Assembly (NCBI GenBank): GCA_022495995.1
Contig: JAFEMH010000163.1
Span: 868,001-932,000, forward strand
DNA: 64,000 bases
Source of the DNA: Adenophora triphylla var. japonica
Lineage: Eukaryota; Streptophyta; Magnoliopsida; Asterales; Campanulaceae
Direction: 5' to 3'
The first letter of the stretch is position 1; each line of letters starts with the position of its first letter. A model generated the notes under the pieces. That model did no database searches. It saw nothing but the letters and a program-made list of their open reading frames with translations, and was not told the DNA's origin. The position numbers were made by a program, and so were the translations under genes. Shown piece by piece: positions 33,490 through 44,362 of the stretch.

Positions 33490-34690
33490 TTAACAACAGA
33501 AATGGACAAACATTGGTACAAGAATTTAGGTGCCGGATAATCTTATGGTAATATGTGGCGTAGCGTGTTAATTTTTAAGGTAAGATTAGATTATACTTCT
33601 TCCATTCTAATAATAATATGAGAATAATATTTAATTAAACTTATAAACCTTTAAATTTGATTTTTAAATTAAATTTGTGTGTGATTGACAAGTGATTATT
33701 CGATTCATTCAAGTCAAACTTTTGAATGAATATAATTTAATTTTTGACGACTGATTGCAAATCAAAATTATAAATTCTTAATGATAGGGTTTAATGAATT
33801 ATTAAATATTAAGTATATTTTGCAGAAAACTTAATATTTGTAGAACACTAAATTGTGTTTGTGTGAACGCCCAATTTTACTAAAGAGGATGAAACTCCAA
33901 CTATGATTGATTGTATTACTAATTGACATATTGAAGCGATATAAATGAATCTCATTCTGTATATTCTTCTTTCTTGATATTCGGTAATAGTTTAATTGTT
34001 TTGTTTATTTTTTATTTTAATTATGAGTAATAACAAATCCAAACCCCTCTTATTTTATTTATTTGTTTACTTGTTAAAAGTCAAAGTGTTAATTCACAAA
34101 TCCCTGTATATTTGATTCTTGCCAAGTGAATATTATTAATACGATAACTCATTCATTTAATTTTTTTGATGAAATGAAACTCAAATGCATGGCACATAAC
34201 TTTTCATAGGTTAACCAGACAATCTGAATTCTGTAAAATTATGATGGGGAAACCAGCAAATTTTCAATTTGTTTTCCCATAGTGTTATCCAATAATTCTG
34301 TATGATTGTAATAATTCATAAAATAAGTCATCATTTTAATTATAATTCATTGGAAATTGGCTTATACAAAAGTCATCATTTTAATTATAATTCATTGGAA
34401 ATTGGCATATATACAAAAGTCATCATTTTAATTATAATTCATTGCAAATCCCCCCCCCCTCCCTGTTTTATATAATTGTTAATTTTAAACTAAAACTATT
34501 GTTTTAAAAAACAAACAAAAACAAAAATTGTCTTTTTGTACAAATAAAACCATTTGTAAAAATAAAGCTAAATAAAAAAAACTATTTCAGAATGAAACTT
34601 TAAAAAAATGAGGGTTTATTACAAAAAACTCACTAAAAAAGATGGCATTTACAAAAAAAAAAAACATGTAAGATGGCAAATTATAAAAAA
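33490..34690. other. AT-rich intergenic DNA with short tandem repeats
   Basis: A unit containing AGTCATCATTTTAATTATAA occurs three times at about 45-bp spacing (near 34326, 34372 and 34418). No gene is supported. Confidence 0.55.
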
Positions 34691-34990
34691 TTATTTTTTT
34701 GATTTTTTTTTATCAGTTTTGATCAAACAACTGATAATTTCAGTTATCAGTTGTTCAAACAAGTGATAATTTCAGTTATCAGTTGTTTACAACTGATAAC
34801 TAAAATTATCAGTTGTTTGAAGAGTAATTTGTGCTTCAAACAACTGATAATTTCAGTTATCAGTTGTAAATAAGTGATAACTGAAATTATCAATTGTTTG
34901 AACAACTGATAACTGAAATTATCAGTCATTTGATCAAAACTAATAAAAAAACCAATTTTTTTTTGTTTTGTAATTTCAAACTTATATATT
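34690..34990. repeat. Foldback element of palindromic units
   Basis: Six consecutive units of about 30 bp, each itself nearly palindromic with the core CTGATAATTTCAGTTATCAG or a close variant, fill 34729-34930. The whole block is also an inverted repeat: the left flank TATCAGTTTTGATCAAA pairs with the right flank TTTGATCAAAACTAATA. Further out, TTTACAAAA and TTTTTTGTAAA arms extend the symmetry. Confidence 0.8.
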
Positions 34991-35040
34991 TTTTTTTGTA
35001 ATTTTTATCTTTCTAAAGTAGTTTTTTGTAAATGCCTCAA

Positions 35041-35437
35041 AAGATAAAAGGGCTATATATTTTTATCTTTATAATAGTTAGTTTACTTAAATTTAATGGA
35101 ACTTGTTGAAATCTTAACGGAATCTCGGGGTCAGACGTACAATGTCGTTGTCAGATAGTTTAGGGGGTTTAGTAGCAAGTAAAATAGTTCAATGGTACAA
35201 TCCGGAAATCAAATAAAATATATGGGGCTTTAATGTAATTTAGTGTATTTTGTATGGACCAAATCGAGTCATTCTTAAAAGTTGAAATGGACAGCTTACC
35301 AAATAGTTTAACCTGGAGGTGACCACAAATTTGTTGTGGCACCAGCGAATGTGGGTTCCATAAGCTGATGATGTGACACCAAGAGTGTCAATATCACTTT
35401 ATTACCTCCCAAAATATATTTAATGTCTTAAAAAATA
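35041..35437. other. Intergenic DNA, no gene seen
   Basis: Nothing supportable. Confidence 0.5.
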
Positions 35438-35690
35438 CTCCCTCCGCCCCACTACAAACTGCACACTTTTCTCATTGGACGTCTCATTATAAATTGCGCA
35501 CTTTCTAAAATGGCAAAGAATCTTTACTATTCCCTCCACTCATTCTCTCTCCTACATTATTTTAATACTCACAACACCATTATAATTTACTATTCCCTCA
35601 ACTCATTCTCTCTCCTATTTTACTTTTACACTCACAACAAAGAGATTAGACTTTTCATTACATTTAAAAAGACACAAAGTTGATCTAACA
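35438..35690. mobile_element. Stowaway-like MITE, right end missing
   Basis: A TA-flanked left end CTCCCTCCGCCCCAC and the shared interior CATTCTCTCTCCTACATTAT are present. No right inverted repeat was found. Confidence 0.6.
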
Positions 35691-35712
35691 CAAAAAATTA
35701 TCAAAAATGTAT

Positions 35713-36211
35713 GCTTCCTACGTCCCATTGACATACGATAATTTTTTATTTTGGGCGTCCCACTTAATTTAAAACGTTTCAAAATAAATTTATATTATTT
35801 TTATTTTCAACATGACTCACTTATTATACTTACATCAACAATCTTCTTACTATTCTGCCTACTTATTCTCTATCATATTTTATTTTTCATACTTACAACA
35901 CTTTCTTCGCTCATTTTCTCTTCTTTTATTATAATAGTTTTTCTTAATTCTCGTGTCGGAAAAGAAAATTCTAAGTCGAGTGTGACGGTGAAAGTACTGT
36001 AGTAAGTATTGTAAATATCAAAAATGGGGTAGGAGAGATAAAGTAGAGTAAAAAATAGTAAGTAAATAGTTATTATAAGTTTAATAAGTGAGTCTTATAA
36101 ATAAAAAATATCAAAAAGATTTAATTTTGGGTATGTATTTTTTTAAATGCAACACCCGAAATTAAAATTTATGTTTTTTGAGGGGGGTAGGGACTCCGAC
36201 CGAGGGAGTAT
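35713..36211. mobile_element. Diverged Stowaway-like MITE, expanded
   Basis: A degenerate left end (TTCCTACGTCCCATTG) and a right end CTCCGACCGAGGGAG followed by TA bracket a family-like interior of about 500 bp. This is roughly twice the usual length, so a nested insertion is likely. Confidence 0.5.
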
Positions 36212-36249
36212 ATAAATAATATATAATTTTTTAAAACCTTGTCTTTATA

Positions 36250-36405
36250 TCGGTGTTCTAAAAGATTCCGTCTAAGGGTGTTTGTGCTCCGCCTGTGCGC
36301 TGCGCCTCCTTTCCAACGCCTGGCTCCGAGCCCCGCCTGATCCCGACTAGCCCCGCCTGCCAGCGCAGCCTGGCCCACCGCCTAGCGCTTTTTAGAACCT
36401 TACTT
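36250..36405. mobile_element. GC-rich MITE-like element
   Basis: A CGCCT-rich core (36290-36390) stands out against AT-rich surroundings. It is bracketed by GGTGTTCTAAAAG and the inverted CTTTTTAGAACCT. These ends resemble a widespread plant repeat with GGCG/CGCC tandem words inside. No ORF is credible. Confidence 0.6.
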
Positions 36406-36755
36406 TATGTACTATTAATTTATTGTTCATATTTTATTATATAAGTACTTGATAAATTAAAATTATAAAAGTGTAAAAAAAAAATATTGATATATTTTTC
36501 AAAGTAGATTATCTCTTAAATAAAAAATAGACACATATTTTGTTAATAATTAAAAATTATTCTTCTTTTTTAAAAATAATCAAAACTTACCTTAAAACAC
36601 GTGATGATAATATCATAATTAAAATTTATTAATATACTAGTGTTTATTAACATACACTTTAAACAGACATTTCACTTATTAACAAGTGTTAGTCTAATGT
36701 TTTTATATTTAATTAATTTCAATTATTTATTTTGGGAAGAAGAAAGTACATTATA

Positions 36756-37163
36756 CTCCCTCAGTCCCACCTAAATAGGCATACATTTTCATTTTTAGCA
36801 TCTCATTTAAAAAGACACACTGCTAAAATGATTTTTTTTCGTAATATTGTTTTATTTATAATACTCACTTGACATACTTGATTACAATAATTATTCACTT
36901 ATTATTATTTACCTTACTTTCTTTTTATCATCTTATTTTTCATACTTATAACAATTACTACATCCGATATATAATAAGATTCTTACTTTTCTTTTTGTTC
37001 TGTTCAATAATAAGGTTTTTAATTGTTTTATTTATTAAAATTGTCAATGAGACCCAATTCCTACATTCAAACTAGGAACCTTATTTGTTATACTCACAAT
37101 ATTTACCTTTTCTCAATTTTCGTGTAAAATCAAACTAGGAACCTTATTTTGAGACGAATGGAG
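36756..37163. mobile_element. Stowaway-like MITE, probably composite
   Basis: It begins CTCCCTCAGTCCCAC after TA and ends GAGACGAATGGAG before TA. The interior contains another ACATCCGATATATAATAAG start near 36960, so two copies may be nested. Confidence 0.6.
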
Positions 37164-37350
37164 TATTTTACTATCAACCCTCCTTAATTATTCAAGGATA
37201 ATTTTATGACTCTTTTGCTAAAAATTTACAAAAACGCGTATTTTATTAACAGTTGAAAAAAGAACGGGTTTTGGCGTTCAAAGAAAATAGCGGTTTGTTC
37301 ACCTCCTCCATTTCTCATCTCGGTGAAACTCGTATTTGAGCGACAATGCA

Positions 37351-37455
37351 GAGGCAAAAGACGATGAAGAAGACGACAGCATTCGACGATCTTTCGGTCA
37401 CCATCTTCCTCCCTATCATTGCCTTCTCCATGGTGATTGATCAATTCGATTGAAT
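37351..37455 (+). CDS. Possible small membrane peptide or first exon
   Basis: From ATG 37351 a short frame encodes MQRQKTMKKTTAFDDLSVTI, then FLPIIAFSM and a few more residues before a stop. It has a basic start and one hydrophobic stretch, and its codon use looks like that of a real plant exon in otherwise AT-rich DNA. The ATG-GTGATTG at 37432-37441 could be a splice donor. If so, the retrotransposon at 37655 lies in or beyond the following intron. No family is recognised, and it may be chance. Confidence 0.25.
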
Positions 37456-37654
37456 CAACCTCACCCTAATTTGATAATAATTTGAATCTCAACTATGCAA
37501 ATTGATGATTCTCTCTTCTTCTCTTTTTCTTAGTGGTGTGAGTAAGGAATTTGATTTGTGTGTGTATTAGGGATTTGATTCTCCAGAAATGTACTTGTTA
37601 GCTTTATCAGCTAGAAAGTAGGATAAATATTCTCGACACATTTTAAAATGTATT

Positions 37655-39806
37655 TGTAATGACCCTAACCCTAGGCACTAATTTTAAATATCATATTGCG
37701 TGCTTTTAATATTTTTGTTATTATTATGTGTCCATTTTTATATACTTGATTTATTATATTAGAATAAATGATAGGAAAATAAATTATTGTTCTAAAAGAA
37801 AAATAAAGAAAAATAGAAATGTGATAAAGAGTATGAGGAGGTGAAATTTAGTAGATTAAATAATGAAAAATAAGGAAATTTTATTTAAATGGATTTGTTT
37901 GGTGAAAGCCTTGGTAGGGTGAAGGGGGGGGCCATAACCCTTCCCCCTAATTTCCTCAACTTTGGCTCAATAGTCAAACTCCCACCTTACCTCCCCATAC
38001 CCTCTCTTACTACTCCCACACTCTTTCCCCCCCTCCTTCATCATTTCTCTTACTTCTTCCTCTAGACAAGAACCTCCATGGAAGCCATGTGAAGCCTCCC
38101 ATTTCAAGAGTTCTTACCAAGTTCATTCCTCAACCATTTCCAAATCCAAGTGTCCTTTTGTGAGTGGTTCATCTCAAGGAGTTGATCAAGCCTAGAAAAG
38201 CTTCATTTCATCTTGTATTGGCTCAAGTAAGTTGTTATGACTTCCCTTCTCTTGCTTGTTCATACTCTTCTTAATGTTCTCCTTGCTCTTATGATGTTGG
38301 GTTCATACTTTGGAAATTTTATAGGAGTTGAATGAGTAGTAAATGGAAGAGAATGAAGTTTGTGATCTTGGAAGATAACCTAGAGGATTTGAAATGGGTG
38401 AAGGTTATAATGATAAATAATTTAGAATCACTTATTTTGGGTTTATATGATTTTATGATAATCCTTGTAGAATTTGAAATTACTTGGTGTTCATGAGTAT
38501 AAGAAGTATGGCAAAGGAAAGTAAAATGGTAAGAGACTAAAAGGGAAAACTTGGGAATTGCTGGCTCAGACACTTGGGCGGTCGCCCAAGGGGGCATGAG
38601 CGGCCGCCCATGTGTCCAGAAACTAGAATGCTTGAAAAACCCTCTTGGGCGGTCGCCCAAGAGGTATGGGCGGTCGCCCAAGACCCCAGGAAACTGAACT
38701 TTGAATCTGAACCAGAATTTGTGTAGCAACCTTGTTTGGTCCCTTATAGATTGTGACTCCCACTTGGTAAATTGAACTTGGATCTTCATAGAGGCTTTGT
38801 AGTATTGTATAATGATCTTGTAGGATGGATTGATGATATTTCCTTGCCTTACATTGAGTTCATATACATTGTTTATATTATGCATAGTGTGTTGAATAAA
38901 TGTTGCACTATGATATTGGTTGGACATGAGTATATTTTACCATGTTGATATATTGTTATCCCTTTTTGTGGATTCTATTCAAGTATCTATTATGTGCTTG
39001 ATAATGTGTGAGTCAGCTGACATTTGGGGGTATAACATAATACGGTCAATTAGGAAAGTGTGACCTAATGTGATCGGATTATGTTATATCTGTGGCCGTC
39101 CCCTCCTGTGGCCACATGATGGGGTATAGCATCTGTATTGAGCCAAAAGCCTTACAGAGTTGCTACTGTCTTATTTGGTTCCCTGAAAAATGGGTCTTAT
39201 AAGACGTGAGTATTGCTTAAGCGGCTCGGTTGTAAGATTGGAGTATTATTATACCCAATGTTGTACGACTACTGTTCAGACGGGAAAAGGTAAACCAAGG
39301 TAATGGAATGTGTTTATAGCTTTCCCAATGTGTTAAGTGCGACTTATTATGTGTTGCATTTATTTGGAATATTGCTGCATTCATAATAGCTTGCTGAGAT
39401 TTATTCTCACCCCTCTCCCTTTAATGTTTTTAGATCCCGAGACAGGCCGACCGGCCCAGTAAGGACGGAAAGGAGTTATGCAGTGAGCTTTTGGGTATTG
39501 TCGGGGTACGTTAGGTTGGCGTAGAAAGTATATTTTGCTATAATTCCTTTTGGGAGTTTGTAATTATTAAACTTAAACTTTCTACGTTGAAACCATAATC
39601 TTTTGTAACTAAAACAGTTTAAATATTTTCAAAGTTGGTCCACTCTTCCTCCGATGTGGAGAATAGTGGAGTTGTTTTGAAATGGAAATGTTATTGATGT
39701 TGATGTTTGAAGTTTAATTCAAAGTTTTAAAAGTTTAGTATATTTGGGTTAGTTTGAGGACGCTCCAACTCGGGACACGTGTAGGTTCGGGCCTGGGGTC
39801 CTCACG
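37655..39806 (+). repeat. Chromovirus 5' LTR
   Basis: It begins TGTAATGACCCTAACCC and ends CCTCACG, where the other LTR ends CCTCACA. It contains the four palindromes listed at 38573-38680. A 202-codon minus-strand frame across it has no relatives I recognise and is ignored. Confidence 0.95.
38573..38680. repeat. Four CG-rich palindromes in the LTR
   Basis: CTTGGGCGGTCGCCCAAG (38573-38590), GAGCGGCCGCCCA (38599-38611), a palindrome with 11-bp arms and a 2-bp centre (38641-38664), and TGGGCGGTCGCCCA (38667-38680). They form two pairs about 25 bp apart within a pair. The 3' LTR copies are at 45284-45390. Confidence 0.9.
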
Positions 39807-39824
39807 GTTAATATCAAAGCTCGG
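39807..39824 (+). promoter_or_regulatory. Degenerate primer binding site
   Basis: TTAATATCAAAGCTCGG follows the LTR end. It differs from the usual initiator-Met site TGGTATCAGAGC by three G-to-A changes. Confidence 0.6.
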
Positions 39825-39904
39825 TTAGAGTTCTCGGGTAGAGTCTAGGCGAGTGAGAGTGTGTGATAACTGACGTCGAGTGTTTAATGCAGGAGTTTGT
39901 ACTA

Positions 39905-41034
39905 ATGGCGGGTAATGATGGAGATCAAGATCGGGCTTTGGGTAATGTTGGTAATCCGAATGCAGAGATGATGGATATGTTCCGAGTATTTCTTCAGAAT
40001 ATGGCAGCTCAGAATCAAGGTAGGGGACAACAACAACCAGAAGGTAGGCAAGGGCACCATGGGTTAGAGAAGTTTGTGAAGATGTCTCCTCCTAGCTTCA
40101 ACGGAGATCCGGATCCGGTGAAGGCGGAGAGATGGCTTGAAGCGATGAACAAGATTTTCTTAGCTATGGAGAGTTCGGATGCGGAAAAGGTGAGATGTGC
40201 CGTATTCAAGTTAGAGGGACCCGCAGCACCGGGTGGCAGGTGGTAAAGGATGGTTGGGACCGGGATTTGACACCGCAAACTTGGGAGAATTTCACACGTA
40301 AGTTCCGGGATCATTTCGTGCCGATGGTTACTAGAGACAAGAAGGAAGTTGAGTTTCTGAAACTGGAGCAAGGTTCCATGACTATAGCGCAGTATTCAGC
40401 AAAGTTTACGGAGTTGGCCCGATATTGTCCTCACTTGGTACCGGATGAAGAGAGGCGTATCTACAGGTTTGTGAAGGGTTTAAGGGTGGAGTTTCGGAAG
40501 CAGCTTTTGACTCATGACTTTGCCAACTTCCAAGCGGCGGTGAACATGGCGTATCGGATTGAGAATGACATAGAGGAGCATCGTGGTAAAAATGAAGGTG
40601 GGAACAGAAACAGATTCCAAGGTCAAGGTTCGGGACAGAACAGAGGGCAACCAAGGACATTCACTTCGGGAGCAAATCGAGGAGGAAATGTAGCGGCTCC
40701 GGCAAATCGTTCGACTTCCGGTCAGTTTGGGGCAACGTGTGGTTATTGCAAGAGGCAAGGGCATTCGGAGGATAAGTGTTGGAGCAAACAAGGCAAGTGT
40801 TTAGAGTGTGGTTCGACAAGTCATTTCCGGAGGAATTGTCCTAAGTGGCAGAGTAAGCAAGCTTCGGGTAGTGGTCAAGGGGGACAAGGTAGTGGTGTAA
40901 AAAGGGATGTTGACGGGAAACCCAAGGATAGAGTCCAAGGTCGAGTGTTTGCTTTGGGTCGAGGAGAGGTCGATCCTAATGCCGTCATTAGAGGTATAGT
41001 TCTGTCTCGGGAGTTAAGGCCCGCATTCTTATAG
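39905..41034 (+). pseudogene. Chromovirus gag
   Basis: From ATG 39905 the capsid region reads MSPPSFNGDPDPVKAERWLE, then a frame change near 40215-40250. It continues with TPQTWENFTRKFRDHFVP and LEQGSMTIAQYSAKFTELAR. Two zinc knuckles follow: CGYCKRQGHSEDKC and CLECGSTSHFRRNC (about 40738-40850). Both fit CX2CX4HX4C. Apart from the one frameshift the gene is complete. Confidence 0.9.
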
Positions 41035-41400
41035 ATCCGGGTCTTCCCATTCATTTGTGGCATCTCATTTTGCATTCTCATTGCACATTTTGCCTGAATC
41101 TATGCCTTATGTCTTGGAGGTCTCTACTCCTATGGGAGAGTGCCTTGCATCTTCTTTGATATATCGTGGTTGTGATGTGACTATATGTGGGCATGTATTG
41201 CCGGTGGATTTGGTCGAGTTACCAATCCGTGATTTTGATGTGATCCTTGGGATGGATTGGTTGAGTCGATGTCATGCTTTGGTAGGCGTCGTAGAAAACG
41301 AGTCTCATTTGCTATGCCCGATGTGCCTACATTTATATTTGATGCCGATAAATCTATGTTCGGTTTGCATGTTATTTCTGCCTTAAAAGCTAGAAAGATG
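41010..41400 (+). pseudogene. Chromovirus protease, frameshifted at active site
   Basis: The frame from gag stops at 41034. In the sequence ATAGATCCGGGTC around 41031-41043 the D-S-G-type active-site triplet of the family is split by a one-base frame difference. In another frame the protein continues through HSFVASHF, LEVSTPMGE and DFDVILGMDWLS (about 41230-41270), the standard end of this protease. No functional protease can be translated across the break. Confidence 0.85.
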
Positions 41401-41499
41401 CTATCTAAGGGGTGTGCGGGTTACTTAGCTTATGTGGTAGATTCCAATAAGAAGTCTTCCGAGTTAGCTCATGTTAGGTTGTGAATGAGTTTAGTGATG

Positions 41500-42848
41500 T
41501 GTTTTCTAGTGAGTACTCTATGCCTCCGGATCGTGAGGTAGAGTTTTGTATTGACTTAGTACCCAGTGCGCCCTATCTCTAAAGCACCCTATAGAATGGC
41601 TCAGGCCGAGTTAAAAGAGTTGAAGGTCCAATTGCAAGAATTGCTAGACCGGGGTTTTATACGCCCAAGTGTGTCTCCACGGGAGCACCGGTTCTATTTG
41701 TTAGGAAGAAGGATGGTACCTTACGATTATGTATAGACTATCGTTTGTTGAACCAAGCCACCATAAAGAATAAGTATCCTCTTCCGCACATAGATGATTT
41801 ATTTGACCAACTCCAAGGTTCCGTTATCTACTCAAAACTTGATTTGAGAAGCGGATACCATCAGTTGAAGATTAGACCGGATGATATTGCTAAAACAGCT
41901 TTCCGAACTAGATATGGTCACTATGAGTTTGTTGTGATGCCTTTTGGGTTGACTAATGCTCCAGCCGTGTTTATGGATATGATGAACCGTGTTTTCAAGC
42001 CTTATCTTGATAGTTTTGTGGTGGTCTTCATTGATGATATCCTTGTTTATTCTAAGTCCCGGGAAGAGCATGAGAATCATTTGAGGATTGTTTTGTCAGT
42101 TCTTCGTGAGAAGCAGTTGTACGCCAAGTTTAGCAAGTGTGAGTTTTGGCTTGAGCAGGTTTCTTTCTTGGGGCATGTTGTGTCGAGTTCGGGAATTTCC
42201 GTGGACCCTTCAAAGATTGAAGCCGTGGTTAATTGGAAGCAACCTTCGACTGTGACGGAAGTCCGTAGTTTTCTTGGTTTGGCGGGGTATTATCGGAGGT
42301 TCATTGAGGGGTTTTCTCGGATTGCTACTCCGTTGACTAGGTTGACTCGGAAAGATGTATCGTTTGTATGGGATTCCAAGTGTGAAGAAAGTTTTAATGA
42401 ATTGAAGAAGAGGTTGACGACGGCTCCTGTTCTTACCCTTCCGGATGGTTGTGAGAATTTTGTGATCTATAGTGATGCCTCGAAGGCGGGTTTGGGATGT
42501 GTATTGATGCAAAATGGGAAGGTTATTGCGTATGCCTCTAGGAAGTTATCACCGGCGGAACAGAATTATCCTACTCATGATATGGAATTGGCGGCGATTG
42601 TATTTGCGTTGCATAAGTGGAAGCACTACCTTTATGGGGCGAAGTTTGAGATTTTCACCGATCATAAGAGTTTGAAATACTTATTTACCCAAAAGGAGTT
42701 GAACAACCGACAAAGGAGATGGCTTGAGTTTTTGAAGGATTTTGATTGTATAATTTCTTATCATCCGGGGAAGGCCAATGTAGTGGCGGATGCGATTAGC
42801 CGAAAGGCGTATGTGGCTGACTTTGAGTTCTCGAGAATTGAAGAGTGA
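41500..42848 (+). pseudogene. Chromovirus reverse transcriptase and RNase H
   Basis: The 367-codon frame ending at 42848 holds most of RT: the fingers [31 protein letters not shown], the catalytic FIDDILVYS and the connection [16 protein letters not shown]. RNase H follows, with [34 protein letters not shown] and [20 protein letters not shown]. The N-terminal RT residues (RVPSAPYLKAPY-type and [19 protein letters not shown] pieces) lie upstream at 41560-41740 with frame changes. Catalytic residues in the open part are intact. Confidence 0.9.
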
Positions 42849-43866
42849 GGTGATCATTTCGAATGTTCGAGCCGTTCCGACGTTGTATGGAGATTTGAAA
42901 GAAGCTCAACAAGGTGATCCGGAATTGAAGAAGATTTGTGATCAAGTGCAAGAGGGGAAAGCCGGGGATTTTGCGTTGAATAGAGATGGTATTTTAACCT
43001 TCCAAGGGAGAATTTGCGTTCCTTCATCGCCGGAAATCAAGAAGCGTGTTTTAGAGGATGGCCATAAGTCCAAGTTTGCGATTCATCCGGGTAGTACCAA
43101 AATGTATCAAGACTTGAAGCGTGGGTATTGGTGGAATGGTATGAAGAGGGAAATAGCGGATTATGTATCTAAGTGTTTGACTTGTCAACAGATTAAGGCA
43201 GAACATCAGAGACCGGCGGGACTACTTCAACCATTGGATATTCCGGAATGGAAATGGGAAGGGATCTCGATGGATTTTGTTTCAGGTTTACCTCTCACCG
43301 CGAAGAAGATGGATGCTATATGGGTTATTGTGGATCGGTTGACGAAGTCGGCTCATTTTCTTCCGGTGTCAACCAAGTTTTCGTTAGAGAAGTTAGCTCA
43401 GTTGTACATGAAAGAGATTGTGAGACTTCACGGGGTTCCGGTTAGTATTGTGTCTGACAGAGATCCGAGGTTTACATCTAGATTTTGGAAAGCATTGCAT
43501 GAAGCCTTGGGTTCTAAATTGTGTTTCAGTACGGCGTTTCATCCTCAAACCGACGGTCAGTCCGAGAGAACTATTCAGATACTTGAGGATATGTTACGGG
43601 CTTGTGTGATGGATTTCCAATTGTCTTGGGAGGATCATCTACCTTTAGTGGAGTTTGCCTACAACAACGGTTATCGATCTAGCATTGAGATGGCTCCGTA
43701 TGAAGCGTTGTATGGTAGGAAGTGTCGATCTCCGATGTGTTGGGACGAGGTTGGTGAAGCGAGACTTTGGGGCCCGGATTTGGTTCGAGATTCTACGGAG
43801 AAGATCAAGGTGATTCGGGATAGATTGAAGACGGCTCGAGTAGACAGAAAGCTACGCCGACAATAG
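42849..43866 (+). pseudogene. Chromovirus integrase core
   Basis: The frame runs from the RT/RH overlap near 42790 to a stop at 43866. It contains the zinc-binding KFAIHPGSTKMYQDLKRGYW ... CLTCQQIK and all three catalytic residues: the Asp in AIWVIVDRLTKSAHF, the Asp in IVSDRDPRFTSRFW and the Glu in HPQTDGQSERTIQILE. The polyprotein is split from RT by a stop or frame change at 42848 and from its C-terminus near 43866. Confidence 0.9.
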
Positions 43867-43869
43867 ACG

Positions 43870-44340
43870 GCGGGATTTATCTTTTCAGGTAGGTGACTTT
43901 GTGTTCTTGAAGGTCTCTCCGAGGACGGGAATCAAGAGGTTTGGTAACAAGGGTAAATTGGCTCCGAGGTTCGTTGGTCCGTTTGAGATTCTAGAGAAGA
44001 TTGGGGATTTAGCCTACCGGTTGGCATTACCTCCGTCTCTTTCCTTACTCCATGATGTTTTCCATGTCTCGATGTTGAGGAAGTATTGTCATGATCCTTC
44101 CCACATCTTGAGTTCTCCCCCCGATGATGTCCAAGCTGACATGTCTTATGTTGAGGAACCCTTGAGAGTCCTAGAGTTCCAAGTTAAGGAGTTGAGGTCT
44201 AAGAGTATTCCTATAGTGAAGGTCCTTTGGAAGAACCACACCGTTGAGGAAGCGACGTGGGAGCTAGAGTCGGAGATGAGAGCGAAATATCCGTGGTTGT
44301 TTGAGAATCCAAGTAAGTTTTCTTTTAAAATTCGGGACGA
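43870..44340 (+). pseudogene. Integrase C-terminus and chromodomain-like tail
   Basis: It contains KVSPRTGIKRFGNKGKLAPR, FVGPFEILEKIGDLAYRLAL and VFHVSMLRKY. A chromodomain-like end follows with VEEPLRVLEFQVKELRSKSI, VKVLWKNHTVEEATWELE and MRAKYPWLFE. Such tails direct plant chromoviruses to heterochromatin. The frame is separated from the core by a frameshift. Confidence 0.85.
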
Positions 44341-44349
44341 ATTTTCTTT

Positions 44350-44362
44350 AAGGGGGAGTGAG
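44350..44362 (+). promoter_or_regulatory. Polypurine tract of the chromovirus
   Basis: AAGGGGGAGTGAG abuts the 3' LTR start. Confidence 0.85.

Noticed and set aside
38319..38927. 202-codon minus-strand ORF
   Set aside because: It lies entirely inside the chromovirus LTR and is repeated, with changes, in the other LTR. No recognisable protein.
41832..42512. Minus-strand ORFs inside the chromovirus RT region
   Set aside because: They mirror the RT/RNase H coding frame and have no independent support. This family is not known for antisense ORFs at this place.
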